The notes under the pieces are model-generated. The model had not been told where the DNA came from. It searched no databases and saw only the letters and a list, made by a program, of their open reading frames with translations. A DNA stretch of 64,000 bases from Enterocloster asparagiformis (GTDB lineage: Bacteria; Bacillota; Clostridia; Lachnospirales; Lachnospiraceae), in contig JAGZSY010000004.1 in the NCBI GenBank assembly GCA_018380885.1, forward strand, positions 124,001 through 188,000. The letters are read 5' to 3'. A program made the position numbers and the translations under genes. Positions 1 to 7,738 of the stretch are shown piece after piece (positions within the stretch are counted from its first letter, which is position 1; every line of letters starts with the position of its first letter).

Positions 1-524
1 TGTTGGGAATTTGGGGTCTGGCGGCCTGGATTCTGATGATCCCTGCGGTACGCCTGGAAAAGGATCGGCTGCTTTTGGAGCTGCCGGTGGCGGGGCGGCT
101 TCTGAAAACCGTGTACACGGCCCAGTTTGCCTCGGCATTTTCCGTGCTGTACGCAAGCGGCATCAGCATTCTGGAGAGCCTGGACGCGGCGGCGGCCGTG
201 ATGGGCAATTCCTATATACGGGCGTGCCTTGCGCAGGTGGGCAACGATCTGCGCAAGGGTGAAATGCTCTCCCAATCGCTGGAACGCCGGAACATTTTCC
301 TGCCTGTATTCGTCTCCGTGACAGCGGCGGGTGAAGAGTCCGGCGCTCTGGAGCAGATATTGGCCGAGGCTGGAAACGATTACGAGGAGGAATCTGCCCG
401 GGCGCTGGAACAGATGGTTGCGCTTCTGGAGCCCTGCGTCATGATCGTCATGGCTCTGGTGGTGGGAAGTATTGTGATCGCCGTGATGATGCCCATTTAT
501 ACCATGTATTCCCACATGCTGTGA
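1..524 (+). CDS. pilC: Type IV pilus inner-membrane platform protein PilC/GspF (C-terminal part)
   Basis: This is the 3' part of a PilC/GspF platform protein; the true start lies upstream of the window. The frame is open from the first bases to TGA at 522-524. The visible 173 residues contain the GspF repeat: a hydrophobic segment at the start, the stretch AQFASAFSVLYASGISILESL, the E-G-E-S-G-A-L motif and a C-terminal membrane segment (VMIVMALVVGSIVIAVMMPIY). PilC sits in the cytoplasmic membrane and links the PilB motor to pilin assembly. The stop overlaps the start of the next gene (ATGA), so the two are probably translationally coupled. The family assignment is firm; whether this is a pilus or a competence pseudopilus cannot be told from this gene alone. 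Confidence 0.9.
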   Translation, partial: LGIWGLAAWILMIPAVRLEKDRLLLELPVAGRLLKTVYTAQFASAFSVLYASGISILESLDAAAAVMGNSYIRACLAQVGNDLRKGEMLSQSLERRNIFLPVFVSVTAAGEESGALEQILAEAGNDYEEESARALEQMVALLEPCVMIVMALVVGSIVIAVMMPIYTMYSHML

Positions 525-2029
525 TGAGGAGGAAACAGTTGAGACATTATCTCTATCTGGAAGATAAACGGATTGCCTACGTTTGCGGTTCATTTAAGGA
601 CGGAGTGTTTACGCTGCGCGCCGCAAAGACGGTGGAGTTAGCCAGGGCCGGGGATGTGGAGGAGGCTGCGGCGTTTCTGCGTTCAATGGGGTTAGCCGGC
701 AAGCGCGTGGTTGCGGCAGTGGGCGGAGGCGACATTATTTTGCGGGAGATGCGCCTCCCGGCGGCTTCCGCATCGGTAACCAGGGGAATGATCCGCAATG
801 AGATCGCCTATTTCCGGAAAACGGCGGCAGCCACCGCAGCGGATATGGATCTGCTGGAACCGTCCAGGGGCGGGAAAGAGCAGCATCTCCTGGCCTACGC
901 GGCGGAGCGGGAACGGCTGGTACAGCGGCTTCTGCCCCTGAAGGAGGCGGGGATTTCCTGTTCCCGCCTGAGAGCGCTGCCTGACTGTGTGGCGAAGTTC
1001 GCTTTCAGCATGGGCGCCGGCGAGCGGGCCGCGGTGGTGGCGGCCATGGAGCCGAACCAGCTCCGCCTGTACCTGGTCAAAGCGGGACACTGCCTTCTGA
1101 ACCGTAATCTGCGGCTGAATGTAAGCCGCTTCTGCGAGGCCGGTGCGAAAGCCCTCCTCTATGAGGAGATCGCGGATCAGATCAGTAAAATGATCCAGTT
1201 CTGCGAGGCGCGCACAGAGGCGGATTCGGTGGAACAGGTGATGCTTCTTCCGGGCAGTCTGGGAGATGAAAAGGCTGCTGCCGCCGCTGTGGGCCATATT
1301 CTCAAGGTGCCGTGCGCCTGTGTGGAGCCAGAAATCCGCATCTGCGGGAAAATGGAACCGGACTCCCCGGATATTCACTTCAGCGCCCTGGTGCTCTGTT
1401 GCGCCGACCGGCCTGGAAAAGGGCTTTACACAGTGGACCTTTTGGCATCGGAGCGAGGTCTGGCCCGTTCGCGGCCGAACAGGCTGCCGGAGACGTTTGG
1501 AGCGCGCTGCCTGCTCTTTGCGGCCGTCAATGCCCTGGCGGTGGCGGGAATCTGGTGTTATCTGGAAGCGGGGACAAGCCTTGCCCGGCAAAAATCCGCC
1601 GAGATATCAGCCTTCCTGTCTGAGGATGAGAGCGCGGCGGCTTACCGCGAACTCATGGCCAGGAGGCAGCAGCTGGCCGTCTACAGCGCCTCCCAAAGCC
1701 GGCTGCGGGAGACGGAGCAGGCGGTCCGGGATATGAAATGCCTGACCATGGAAGCTTATGAGGTGCTGGAGCGCTGCATGATTCCCGGAATGGCGATTGA
1801 GTCCGCTGTCTACAGCGGGGACACGGGATACCTCAGCCTGAAGCTAACCATACCCAATGGGGCGGAGGCGCCCGGCTATGTGGAGCGCGTGCGGGAGAGC
1901 GGTTATTTCCCGGAGGTGGAGTACAGCGCCTGGGGTTATAGCCCGGATGACCCGGAGAGACAGGAGTTCTATCTGGAAATGAGGATCGGGCTGACCGGGA
2001 AGGAGGGCCGGCAAAATGCGTCTCAGTAA
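521..2029 (+). CDS. PilM-PilN-like pilus assembly fusion protein
   Basis: The 502-residue protein sits directly after pilC, where PilM and PilN are expected. Residues 1 to about 300 are soluble and resemble the actin-like PilM fold (for example VVAAVGGGDIILREMRLP near 63-80). One membrane segment follows at about 327-348 (LLFAAVNALAVAGIWCYL), then a charged helical region at 355-405 and a C-terminal domain to 502, which is the architecture of PilN. I infer a single-chain PilM-PilN fusion; PilM is normally about 350 residues and PilN about 190. The start is one of two adjacent ATGs at 521 and 524, overlapping the pilC stop. The 3' end overlaps the next gene by 14 bases. Confidence 0.6.
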   Translation: MMRRKQLRHYLYLEDKRIAYVCGSFKDGVFTLRAAKTVELARAGDVEEAAAFLRSMGLAGKRVVAAVGGGDIILREMRLPAASASVTRGMIRNEIAYFRKTAAATAADMDLLEPSRGGKEQHLLAYAAERERLVQRLLPLKEAGISCSRLRALPDCVAKFAFSMGAGERAAVVAAMEPNQLRLYLVKAGHCLLNRNLRLNVSRFCEAGAKALLYEEIADQISKMIQFCEARTEADSVEQVMLLPGSLGDEKAAAAAVGHILKVPCACVEPEIRICGKMEPDSPDIHFSALVLCCADRPGKGLYTVDLLASERGLARSRPNRLPETFGARCLLFAAVNALAVAGIWCYLEAGTSLARQKSAEISAFLSEDESAAAYRELMARRQQLAVYSASQSRLRETEQAVRDMKCLTMEAYEVLERCMIPGMAIESAVYSGDTGYLSLKLTIPNGAEAPGYVERVRESGYFPEVEYSAWGYSPDDPERQEFYLEMRIGLTGKEGRQNASQ

Positions 2030-2621
2030 GCGGGAAAGTGTGCTGGTTACGATTCTGGCGGTCCTTTTGATCTGGTTTCTGGGCAACAGCCGGATATTGG
2101 AACCCGCCGTGAAGCGCCGGATGTCCGCGCGCCAGGAGTGTGAGCGACTGGAGCTGGAACGGACGTCGGTGGAGCGGTTTGCCGCCTCAGGCGTGAAGGT
2201 TGAGCCGTCGGCGGAGGAGAAACAGGAGGCCGAATTCTTTTACGAGGCAATGGACGACGTGGCCTTTGACCGGATGTTCCAGCGCATGGCGAAGGAGTCG
2301 GGGCTGACGATCCGTAGAATGGAGATCGGGCAGCCTGTCTCCGTCTCAGAGGATTTTGACCATCTGGGAAATGCGTCGGGCGGGGAGGTGATGCGCACGC
2401 AGATTCATTTGGAGCTGGCCGGCACGGACGTCCGCAAGGCCATGCGGATGGCGGACTTCATTGACAGCGAGCCCGCAAGTATGGCTGTGAGCTACATGGA
2501 GATTTTGCGGGAGAACCGCAGGCTGGCCTCGGAATCTGAGGCTGCCGTCCAGGTAGTCTGTCGGATGGACGTGGATATTTACTGGATAAAGCCGCAAACA
2601 GCGGGGAAAGGCGCGAGATAG
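2016..2621 (+). CDS. PilO-like pilus assembly membrane protein
   Basis: A 201-residue protein with one N-terminal membrane segment (VTILAVLLIWFLGNSRIL, about 10-27), then a charged, probably coiled-coil stretch (MSARQECERLELERTSVERF) and a C-terminal soluble domain. This layout and its place after the PilM-PilN fusion fit PilO/GspM, which pairs with PilN in the inner-membrane alignment complex. It overlaps the upstream gene by 14 bases and ends five bases before the next start, so it belongs to the pilus operon. Sequence identity to PilO is not obvious by eye, so the call rests on topology and gene order. Confidence 0.55.
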   Translation: MRLSKRESVLVTILAVLLIWFLGNSRILEPAVKRRMSARQECERLELERTSVERFAASGVKVEPSAEEKQEAEFFYEAMDDVAFDRMFQRMAKESGLTIRRMEIGQPVSVSEDFDHLGNASGGEVMRTQIHLELAGTDVRKAMRMADFIDSEPASMAVSYMEILRENRRLASESEAAVQVVCRMDVDIYWIKPQTAGKGAR

Positions 2622-2626
2622 GCTGT

Positions 2627-2956
2627 ATGGCGAATAAACGGGAAAACGGATCAAACCGCAGGGCAGGCTTTTCGCTGATTGAAGTGATCGTCAGCGTGGC
2701 TTTGATTGCGCTGATCAGCACAGGATTTCTGCACATGATGGCGGCAAACGCGGAGCTGCTCTCGCGGGAGTACCGCCTGGATCAGTCCAGCTATGAGTTG
2801 AGCGCATTGGCCGGGCAGGGCGAGGGAAGAGCAGGTGAGAAATCTGTCGCCGTGGAGTTCCGGCTGGATTCGGGCGAAATGCTGGAAGAGTATTTCCGCG
2901 AGTATATAGTTGAGGAAGGCGGAGAAAACAGGATTACATATTACCGGCATGAGTAG
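2627..2956 (+). CDS. Minor pilin, PilV-like prepilin
   Basis: A 109-residue prepilin. The class III signal is clear: a basic leader ending in RAG, then FSLIEVIVSVALIALIST, so PilD would cut between Gly14 and Phe15 and Glu19 is the conserved +5 glutamate. The rest is a short globular domain. As the first of three small proteins of this kind in a row it resembles the PilV/GspI minor pilins that prime pilus assembly. It overlaps the next gene at its stop codon. Confidence 0.75.
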   Translation: MANKRENGSNRRAGFSLIEVIVSVALIALISTGFLHMMAANAELLSREYRLDQSSYELSALAGQGEGRAGEKSVAVEFRLDSGEMLEEYFREYIVEEGGENRITYYRHE

Positions 2957-3495
2957 TGGGAGGGAACGGATTGGCCAGGGACACAGAGGGAAGGGGCAGG
3001 CGCTGCGCGGGATTTACGTTGCTGGAAACCGTAATGGCGTTGGCCATTGCGGCGGTCGCTCTGCTCTTTTTCACCGGTTTCCTGGCGCCTCAGCTGAGGC
3101 TGTACTACCGGTTCGGCCGGGCCTCCGAGGCAAAACAGGCATGCAGCCGGTCATACCGGGAGTTGGAGGAGCAGCTGCGCTACGGATATGACTTCTATGT
3201 GGATCCGCTGGACTCCGGGATACTGCATTACCGCGTGCGGCACGAAATCCCTTCCGAATATTATCGCAGCGGCGGGGACAGTGCGCTGGAATTCGATGCG
3301 GCAAAGCTTGAAGGCGCTCCGGAGCTTGGGATGCGCCTGGAGCTGGATTTTGCCGGCACGGATGAGGATACGGTCTGCGTGCGGATCCGCGTTTTGGAGG
3401 CGGAGAGCGGCAGCGTAATCTGTGAGCAGGAGGCCTATATTTTAAGTATGTACGGGGATACCGTTCAGGAGGAGAAAAATGGCGAGAAGCGTTGA
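2956..3495 (+). CDS. Minor pilin, PilW-like prepilin
   Basis: A prepilin with a basic leader ending in RRCAG followed by FTLLETVMALAIAAVALLFF; cleavage after the Gly and the +5 Glu are both present. It is 179 residues from the GTG at 2956. A TTG at 2971 has a better-placed GGGAGG (2958-2963), so the real protein may be five residues shorter. The size and a C-terminal beta-rich region fit PilW/GspJ-type minor pilins. Overlap with both neighbours points to one transcript. Confidence 0.7.
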   Translation: MGGNGLARDTEGRGRRCAGFTLLETVMALAIAAVALLFFTGFLAPQLRLYYRFGRASEAKQACSRSYRELEEQLRYGYDFYVDPLDSGILHYRVRHEIPSEYYRSGGDSALEFDAAKLEGAPELGMRLELDFAGTDEDTVCVRIRVLEAESGSVICEQEAYILSMYGDTVQEEKNGEKR

Positions 3496-4138
3496 CCCGC
3501 GGCAGGGTGGCAGTATGATCTATGTGATTATGCTGATGTCCATGCTTGCGGTCATGTCCACCGGCTTTTTGTATATGTCCCATTACAGTCTGGAGTCGGT
3601 TTTACACAACCGTGAGTATATGGAGGCGCAGGCCACCGCCAAGATGATCCACCAGTCCTTTTGCATGGATGTAAGCGGCGGTTCCTCCGACGCCATGAAC
3701 CGCATTTGGGAGGAGTTCGAGGAGGACGGCCTGATGATGGCGGAGAGCGGGGACGAGGCGGATATCCTTGAAGCCCTGAAACGTAAGGAGTACAGCGCAG
3801 AAGGGCGCGGCGAAAACGCAGACCTCACGGTGGAGATCACCCTGACTGCCAAGCCGGGAAACGGCGAGGCCACAGTGGTCACGCGGGTGACCAGGCATGG
3901 GTATACGTTCAGCCTGGGTGCGGATATACGGTTTGACGACGCGGACGGGGAGACGTTGATCATTCCTCTTTCCCAGAAGGATGAATCCGGCGAAAACGGC
4001 GGAGATACGGGTGAGGAGGGGAGGCCGGAGAGCGGCTCCCGGGAAGATTCAGGAGAAAACGGGACGCCGGACAGCCTGTGCTTTTATATGCGGGGACTTG
4101 GCGTATACCGGTATTATGAGGGTAACGAGTCCCAGTGA
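3479..4138 (+). CDS. PilX-like pilus-associated membrane protein
   Basis: The 219-residue protein starts with a short basic segment and then a single hydrophobic helix (MIYVIMLMSMLAVMSTGFLYM, about 13-33). The canonical prepilin sequence G-F-T-L-x-E is absent, although GGS-M at 11-13 precedes the helix. Position and topology resemble PilX/GspK minor components, which often deviate from the consensus. The C-terminus has an acidic, Gly/Glu/Ser-rich tail (about 165-200). AGGAGG lies just upstream of the ATG and the start overlaps the preceding gene by 17 bases. Function is inferred from position only. Confidence 0.5.
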   Translation: MARSVDPRQGGSMIYVIMLMSMLAVMSTGFLYMSHYSLESVLHNREYMEAQATAKMIHQSFCMDVSGGSSDAMNRIWEEFEEDGLMMAESGDEADILEALKRKEYSAEGRGENADLTVEITLTAKPGNGEATVVTRVTRHGYTFSLGADIRFDDADGETLIIPLSQKDESGENGGDTGEEGRPESGSREDSGENGTPDSLCFYMRGLGVYRYYEGNESQ

Positions 4139-4171
4139 CAGGTTGGAGCGGGAAAACCTGCATCAGCATCA

Positions 4172-4966
4172 TCACCGGAACACCAGGTCCATGTACCAGT
4201 GGATGAGGCGGTTGCCCCAAAGCAGCGCGAGGATCAGGGAGGCTGCGAAAAACGGCGCCATGGGAATCGGAGTCCCGCGGTGAAGCCTGCCGCGGAGCAA
4301 TGCGGGCGCTGCCCAGACCGCGGCCAGGACATAGCCTGCGAACACAGCCAGGATGCCTTTGCCCGGGCCGAGATAGAAGCCGGCTGCCGCCATTAGCTTG
4401 ATATCGCCTCCGCCCACCCCGCCGCCTGAAATGACCGAGATGATCAACAGCGCGGAACCGATGATCACCGTAGCAGCGGTCCTGTCACTGAAGGAGCGCC
4501 AGGAAAAGAGCGCCGGAATGCCGTCAACAGGGACGGGTATGAGGGCGGCGAGGCCGATGAGCAGGATCAACAGAGGGATTCCGTCCGGTATGTAGATGAA
4601 ATCCACGTCGATCCAGGCTGCGGTGATCAGGGCGGAGGAAAACAGGCAGGCCAGTATGGATTGAAAACCGGCGCCGAACACATGGAAGCACAGCAGAAAA
4701 ATAATTCCGGTGAGTGCCTCGGTGAACGGATAGCGCCGGGCGATCGGCCGGCGGCAGTAACGGCATTTGCCGCCCAGGAACAGCCAGGAGAGGACGGGGA
4801 CCAGGTCGGCCGGTTTCAGGACATGGCCGCAGCAGGGACAACGGGAGCGGCCGTCCGCCAGGGAGATTTCCCTGGGAAGGCGCCAGACGCAGACGTTGAG
4901 AAAACTGCCTATGCATAGACCGAACAGGAGATACACAGCTCCCAAAAACAGGTTGTACACTTCCAT
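4172..4966 (-). CDS. pilD: Prepilin peptidase / N-methyltransferase
   Basis: This polytopic membrane aspartyl protease cleaves and methylates the prepilins encoded on both sides of it. An N-terminal segment (FGLCIGSFLNVCVWRLPR) is followed by a zinc site with two C-x-x-C pairs (CPCC and CRYC), then about six further membrane helices. The two catalytic motifs are visible: an Asp-containing AWIDVDFIYIPDG and GGGDIKLM. I chose the ATG at 4966 (264 residues) because GGGAGGGG lies just upstream; the longer frame starting at 5014 has no such site. It is the only pilus gene on the minus strand here, divergent from pilB. Confidence 0.93.
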   Translation of the reverse strand: MEVYNLFLGAVYLLFGLCIGSFLNVCVWRLPREISLADGRSRCPCCGHVLKPADLVPVLSWLFLGGKCRYCRRPIARRYPFTEALTGIIFLLCFHVFGAGFQSILACLFSSALITAAWIDVDFIYIPDGIPLLILLIGLAALIPVPVDGIPALFSWRSFSDRTAATVIIGSALLIISVISGGGVGGGDIKLMAAAGFYLGPGKGILAVFAGYVLAAVWAAPALLRGRLHRGTPIPMAPFFAASLILALLWGNRLIHWYMDLVFR

Positions 4967-4998
4967 AAAACGCCCCTCCCGGTGGAAATATTTGTTAC

Positions 4999-5027
4999 AG
5001 TATATCATTTTCAACAGAAAGGAACAA
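4999..5027 (-). promoter_or_regulatory. Probable sigma-A promoter for pilD
   Basis: On the minus strand TTGTTC (5022-5027) and TATACT (4999-5004) are separated by 17 bases, with a TG one base before the -10. The -35 lies within the leader just before pilB (ATG 5035). Confidence 0.45.
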
Positions 5028-5034
5028 TCTCAAT

Positions 5035-6723
5035 ATGAGCATTCCGATAGAAACACTGCTGCTTGAGCGCGGTCTGCTGACAGAGCGCCAGCTCAGGCGC
5101 GCGATGGAATTCAGGGAGAGCTGCCCTGGCAGATCTCTGGAGGAAATCCTCACGGATTTTGGGTATGTGTCGGAAGCGGCGATTTTGGCGTGCGTGGGAG
5201 AGCGGGACGGCCTGGAGGTGGTGGACCTGGCGGACTATAAGGTGGACCCAAAGGCGGCCGGCGTGATTTCCCATGCCTTTGCGGAGCAGTATCAGGTGCT
5301 TCCCATCGGTTTTAGCGGCGGGCGTCTGGTGGTAGCGGCCCGTGACCCGCTGATGCTGGACGTGTTTGACGAGATTGAGGCTGCCGCCGGCCTGGAGCTT
5401 TCCGTGGTCCTGGCGACTGCCGATTCCATCCGTGAGTGCGCCGCCTCTGTTTACCGGGAGCAGGACTTGACCAGCGCGGTTCAGAAGGTGAACCTGGAGC
5501 TGAGGGAATCCGGCCGCGGCCGGGAGGCGGACGAGTCCAGAGAGCGCGTGGAGGGCACGCCCATCGTGAAAATGGTCAACACGCTGATTGAACAGGCCTA
5601 TGCCAGAGGCGCCAGCGATATCCATGTGGAACCTGCGGAGGACCAGCTCATAGTCCGCTTCCGCGTAAACGGCGATCTGGTGGTGCACGCATCCATGAAC
5701 ATGGAGGCCCACCGGCCCATTGTGACCAGGCTCAAAATAATGGGCGGTATGGATATCGCGGAAAAGAGGCTGCCCCAGGACGGGAAGTACCGTTATAACC
5801 GGGGCGAGGTGAAAACGGATCTGAGGATTTCAGCGCTCCCCACAATCTACGGGGAGAAGGTAGTGCTGAGATTGTTAAACAGCGCCCGGGACGACTGCCT
5901 GATGGATGTGCGGCGCTTGGGCATGAAGGAGGAACAGGAGGAGGTATTCCAGCGGTTCATAAAAGCGCCCTACGGCCTGGTGCTGGTGACAGGGCCGACC
6001 GGCAGCGGCAAGACCACCACGCTTTACGCGGCTTTAAACCGGCTTGTGCAGCGCAAGATCAATGTGGTGACGGTGGAAGATCCTGTGGAGAAAGCCATCG
6101 GCGGTGCCACCCAGGTACAGGTGAACGTAAAATCCGGCCTCACGTTCGCCGTTGCCCTGCGGGCCATACTCCGCCAGGATCCTGATGTGATCATGATCGG
6201 CGAGATGAGGGACGGTGAGACCGCGTCCATCGGCGTGCGCGCCGCAATCACCGGCCATCTGGTATTTTCAACATTACACACCAACGACTGCGCGGCAAGT
6301 GTTGCCAGGCTGTTGGACATGGGCGTTGTGCCCTATATGGCGGCAGCGGCCCTGATCGGGGTGGTGGCCCAGCGCCTGGTGAAGGAGCTATGTCCGCACT
6401 GCCGTAAGGAATATGAACCGGACGCCCGGGAGCGGGAGCTGCTGGCCGGAGTGACGCAGGAGAAGGTGGAACGGCTCTGGAAACCGGTGGGCTGCGGCCG
6501 CTGCAATAAGACCGGCTATTCGGGTAGACGGGCTATTTATGAGTTTATGGAGGTGGGCGAGGAGATCAGCGGCATGATTCTCAGAGGAGCGTCTCCACGG
6601 GATGTGCGCGCTATGCTGAGGGCGAACGGCGGCAAGAGCCTGCGCGAGCAGGCAAAGGACATGGTGTTGAGGGGAGAGACCTCCATGGAGGAGATGGAAA
6701 AGATCATCTATTCCGTTGAGTGA
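5035..6723 (+). CDS. pilB: Type IV pilus assembly ATPase PilB (GspE family)
   Basis: The 562-residue motor ATPase that powers pilus extension at the cytoplasmic face. Residues 1-150 form an MshEN/GspE N-terminal domain (LLLERGLLTERQL, EILTDFGYVSE). The ATPase core has a Walker A GPTGSGKT at about 320-327, an Asp-box region (VEDPVE), a Walker B with DPDVIMIGEMRDGET at about 382, and a His box (GHLVFSTLHTND). The zinc-binding region typical of GspE/PilB has CPHC at about 453 and CGRC at about 487. Length is normal. No PilT retraction ATPase is seen in the window. The pilin genes follow after about 120 bases. Confidence 0.95.
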   Translation: MSIPIETLLLERGLLTERQLRRAMEFRESCPGRSLEEILTDFGYVSEAAILACVGERDGLEVVDLADYKVDPKAAGVISHAFAEQYQVLPIGFSGGRLVVAARDPLMLDVFDEIEAAAGLELSVVLATADSIRECAASVYREQDLTSAVQKVNLELRESGRGREADESRERVEGTPIVKMVNTLIEQAYARGASDIHVEPAEDQLIVRFRVNGDLVVHASMNMEAHRPIVTRLKIMGGMDIAEKRLPQDGKYRYNRGEVKTDLRISALPTIYGEKVVLRLLNSARDDCLMDVRRLGMKEEQEEVFQRFIKAPYGLVLVTGPTGSGKTTTLYAALNRLVQRKINVVTVEDPVEKAIGGATQVQVNVKSGLTFAVALRAILRQDPDVIMIGEMRDGETASIGVRAAITGHLVFSTLHTNDCAASVARLLDMGVVPYMAAAALIGVVAQRLVKELCPHCRKEYEPDARERELLAGVTQEKVERLWKPVGCGRCNKTGYSGRRAIYEFMEVGEEISGMILRGASPRDVRAMLRANGGKSLREQAKDMVLRGETSMEEMEKIIYSVE

Positions 6724-6842
6724 GGCCCACCGCCCCGGGCGTCGGAGCCGCTTGACGCTGGGGCGGACCGGCCGGCGCGGGAATGTACCCGCCTATGATA
6801 CCCCGGGTATACAAATGACAAATAATCCTGAAAGGAAAAAAT

Positions 6843-7193
6843 ATGAGACAAATCAACAGAAAGCGAAAGAGAAAAAACGGCTTCACGCTGGTGGAACTGA
6901 TCTGCGTTATCGCGATCATGGCCATATTGATCGCGGTGGCCGTTCCATCCTACCAGAATATGCAGAACAAATCCGCCGAGCAGGTGGCGCTGTCCAACGC
7001 CCGGTCCGAGTATTCAGCGGGAAAGGCGCAGCAGGCGCTGGTGGACGCCAAGGTGTTGAAGCCAAATGAGACGGAGGCGTACAACTACGATTCGGGCACG
7101 GACACCGCCACATGGGAGGGCGAGATCAACGGGAGAACCTACACCGCTACATTTGACGGAAAATCAGGGGAAGGGACGGTCAACTATAAGTGA
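6843..7193 (+). CDS. Type IV pilin, probable major pilin
   Basis: A 116-residue prepilin with a very basic 12-residue leader (RQINRKRKRKNG) and the core FTLVELICVIAIMAILIAVAVPSY, giving cleavage after Gly13 and the +5 glutamate. The mature form is about 103 residues with a short C-terminal domain, similar to compact clostridial PilA proteins. An AAAGG-type site lies just before the ATG. It is separated from pilB by about 120 bases, so it may be transcribed on its own. It is the best candidate for the main fibre subunit, but the next gene is an alternative. Confidence 0.8.
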   Translation: MRQINRKRKRKNGFTLVELICVIAIMAILIAVAVPSYQNMQNKSAEQVALSNARSEYSAGKAQQALVDAKVLKPNETEAYNYDSGTDTATWEGEINGRTYTATFDGKSGEGTVNYK

Positions 7194-7219
7194 TGGCAAG
7201 GCCGGCTCGGGGGGATTTC

Positions 7220-7248
7220 TTGCAAAGCCCCGGCATTTATGGTACAAT
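7220..7248 (+). promoter_or_regulatory. Probable sigma-A promoter before the second pilin
   Basis: TTGCAA (7220-7225) and TACAAT (7243-7248) are separated by 17 bases and lie about 40 bases before the next pilin gene, suggesting this pilin has its own transcript. Confidence 0.6.
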
Positions 7249-7273
7249 GGGCCATTATTAGACCGCAAAAGAG

Positions 7274-7720
7274 ATGGGACGGATAATGAAGAAAAACAAA
7301 AGAAGCGGCTATACGCTGGTGGAACTTGTTTCAGTTATGGCAATTTTGGCGATTCTGATCATGATGATTATGCCCAATGCGGCCAAGCTCACCCAGGCGG
7401 CGGAGCGCACTGCTACGGAAACAGAGGCGGTGGAGGTGGCAAACGCGGTGAGGCGCTATATACGGGACAAGATGGACGAAGGGAAGTTCGATCGATATGT
7501 AGTTTGGAAGCTGATCAATCTGGAACTCGATAATCCGGACAATGTGCTGCGGGATTATATCAGCGGCGGCATGGAGGGCGGGCGCATCGAGGCGCTTTAC
7601 GTCGACCTGAATACCGGCGTTCTGGGTAATCTCACCTATGTGAATCAGTTTGACCGCGTTCGGATAAGCTATGACAACGAGGGCAGACAGACCGTGGAGC
7701 ACGTAGACTCGGGAATTTGA
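7274..7720 (+). CDS. Type IV pilin-like protein
   Basis: A 148-residue prepilin. The leader ends in KRSG and continues with YTLVELVSVMAILAILIMMIMP, so the residue after cleavage is Tyr rather than Phe; the +5 Glu is present. The start may be ATG 7274 or ATG 7286. The C-terminal domain (charged helix at about 45-75, then a beta-rich part) differs from the pilin upstream, so the two are not a recent duplication. It ends 18 bases before the cardiolipin synthase gene. It is either an alternative major pilin or a minor one. Confidence 0.75.
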   Translation: MGRIMKKNKRSGYTLVELVSVMAILAILIMMIMPNAAKLTQAAERTATETEAVEVANAVRRYIRDKMDEGKFDRYVVWKLINLELDNPDNVLRDYISGGMEGGRIEALYVDLNTGVLGNLTYVNQFDRVRISYDNEGRQTVEHVDSGI

Positions 7721-7738
7721 GAAAGAGAGGTGGCCTGA

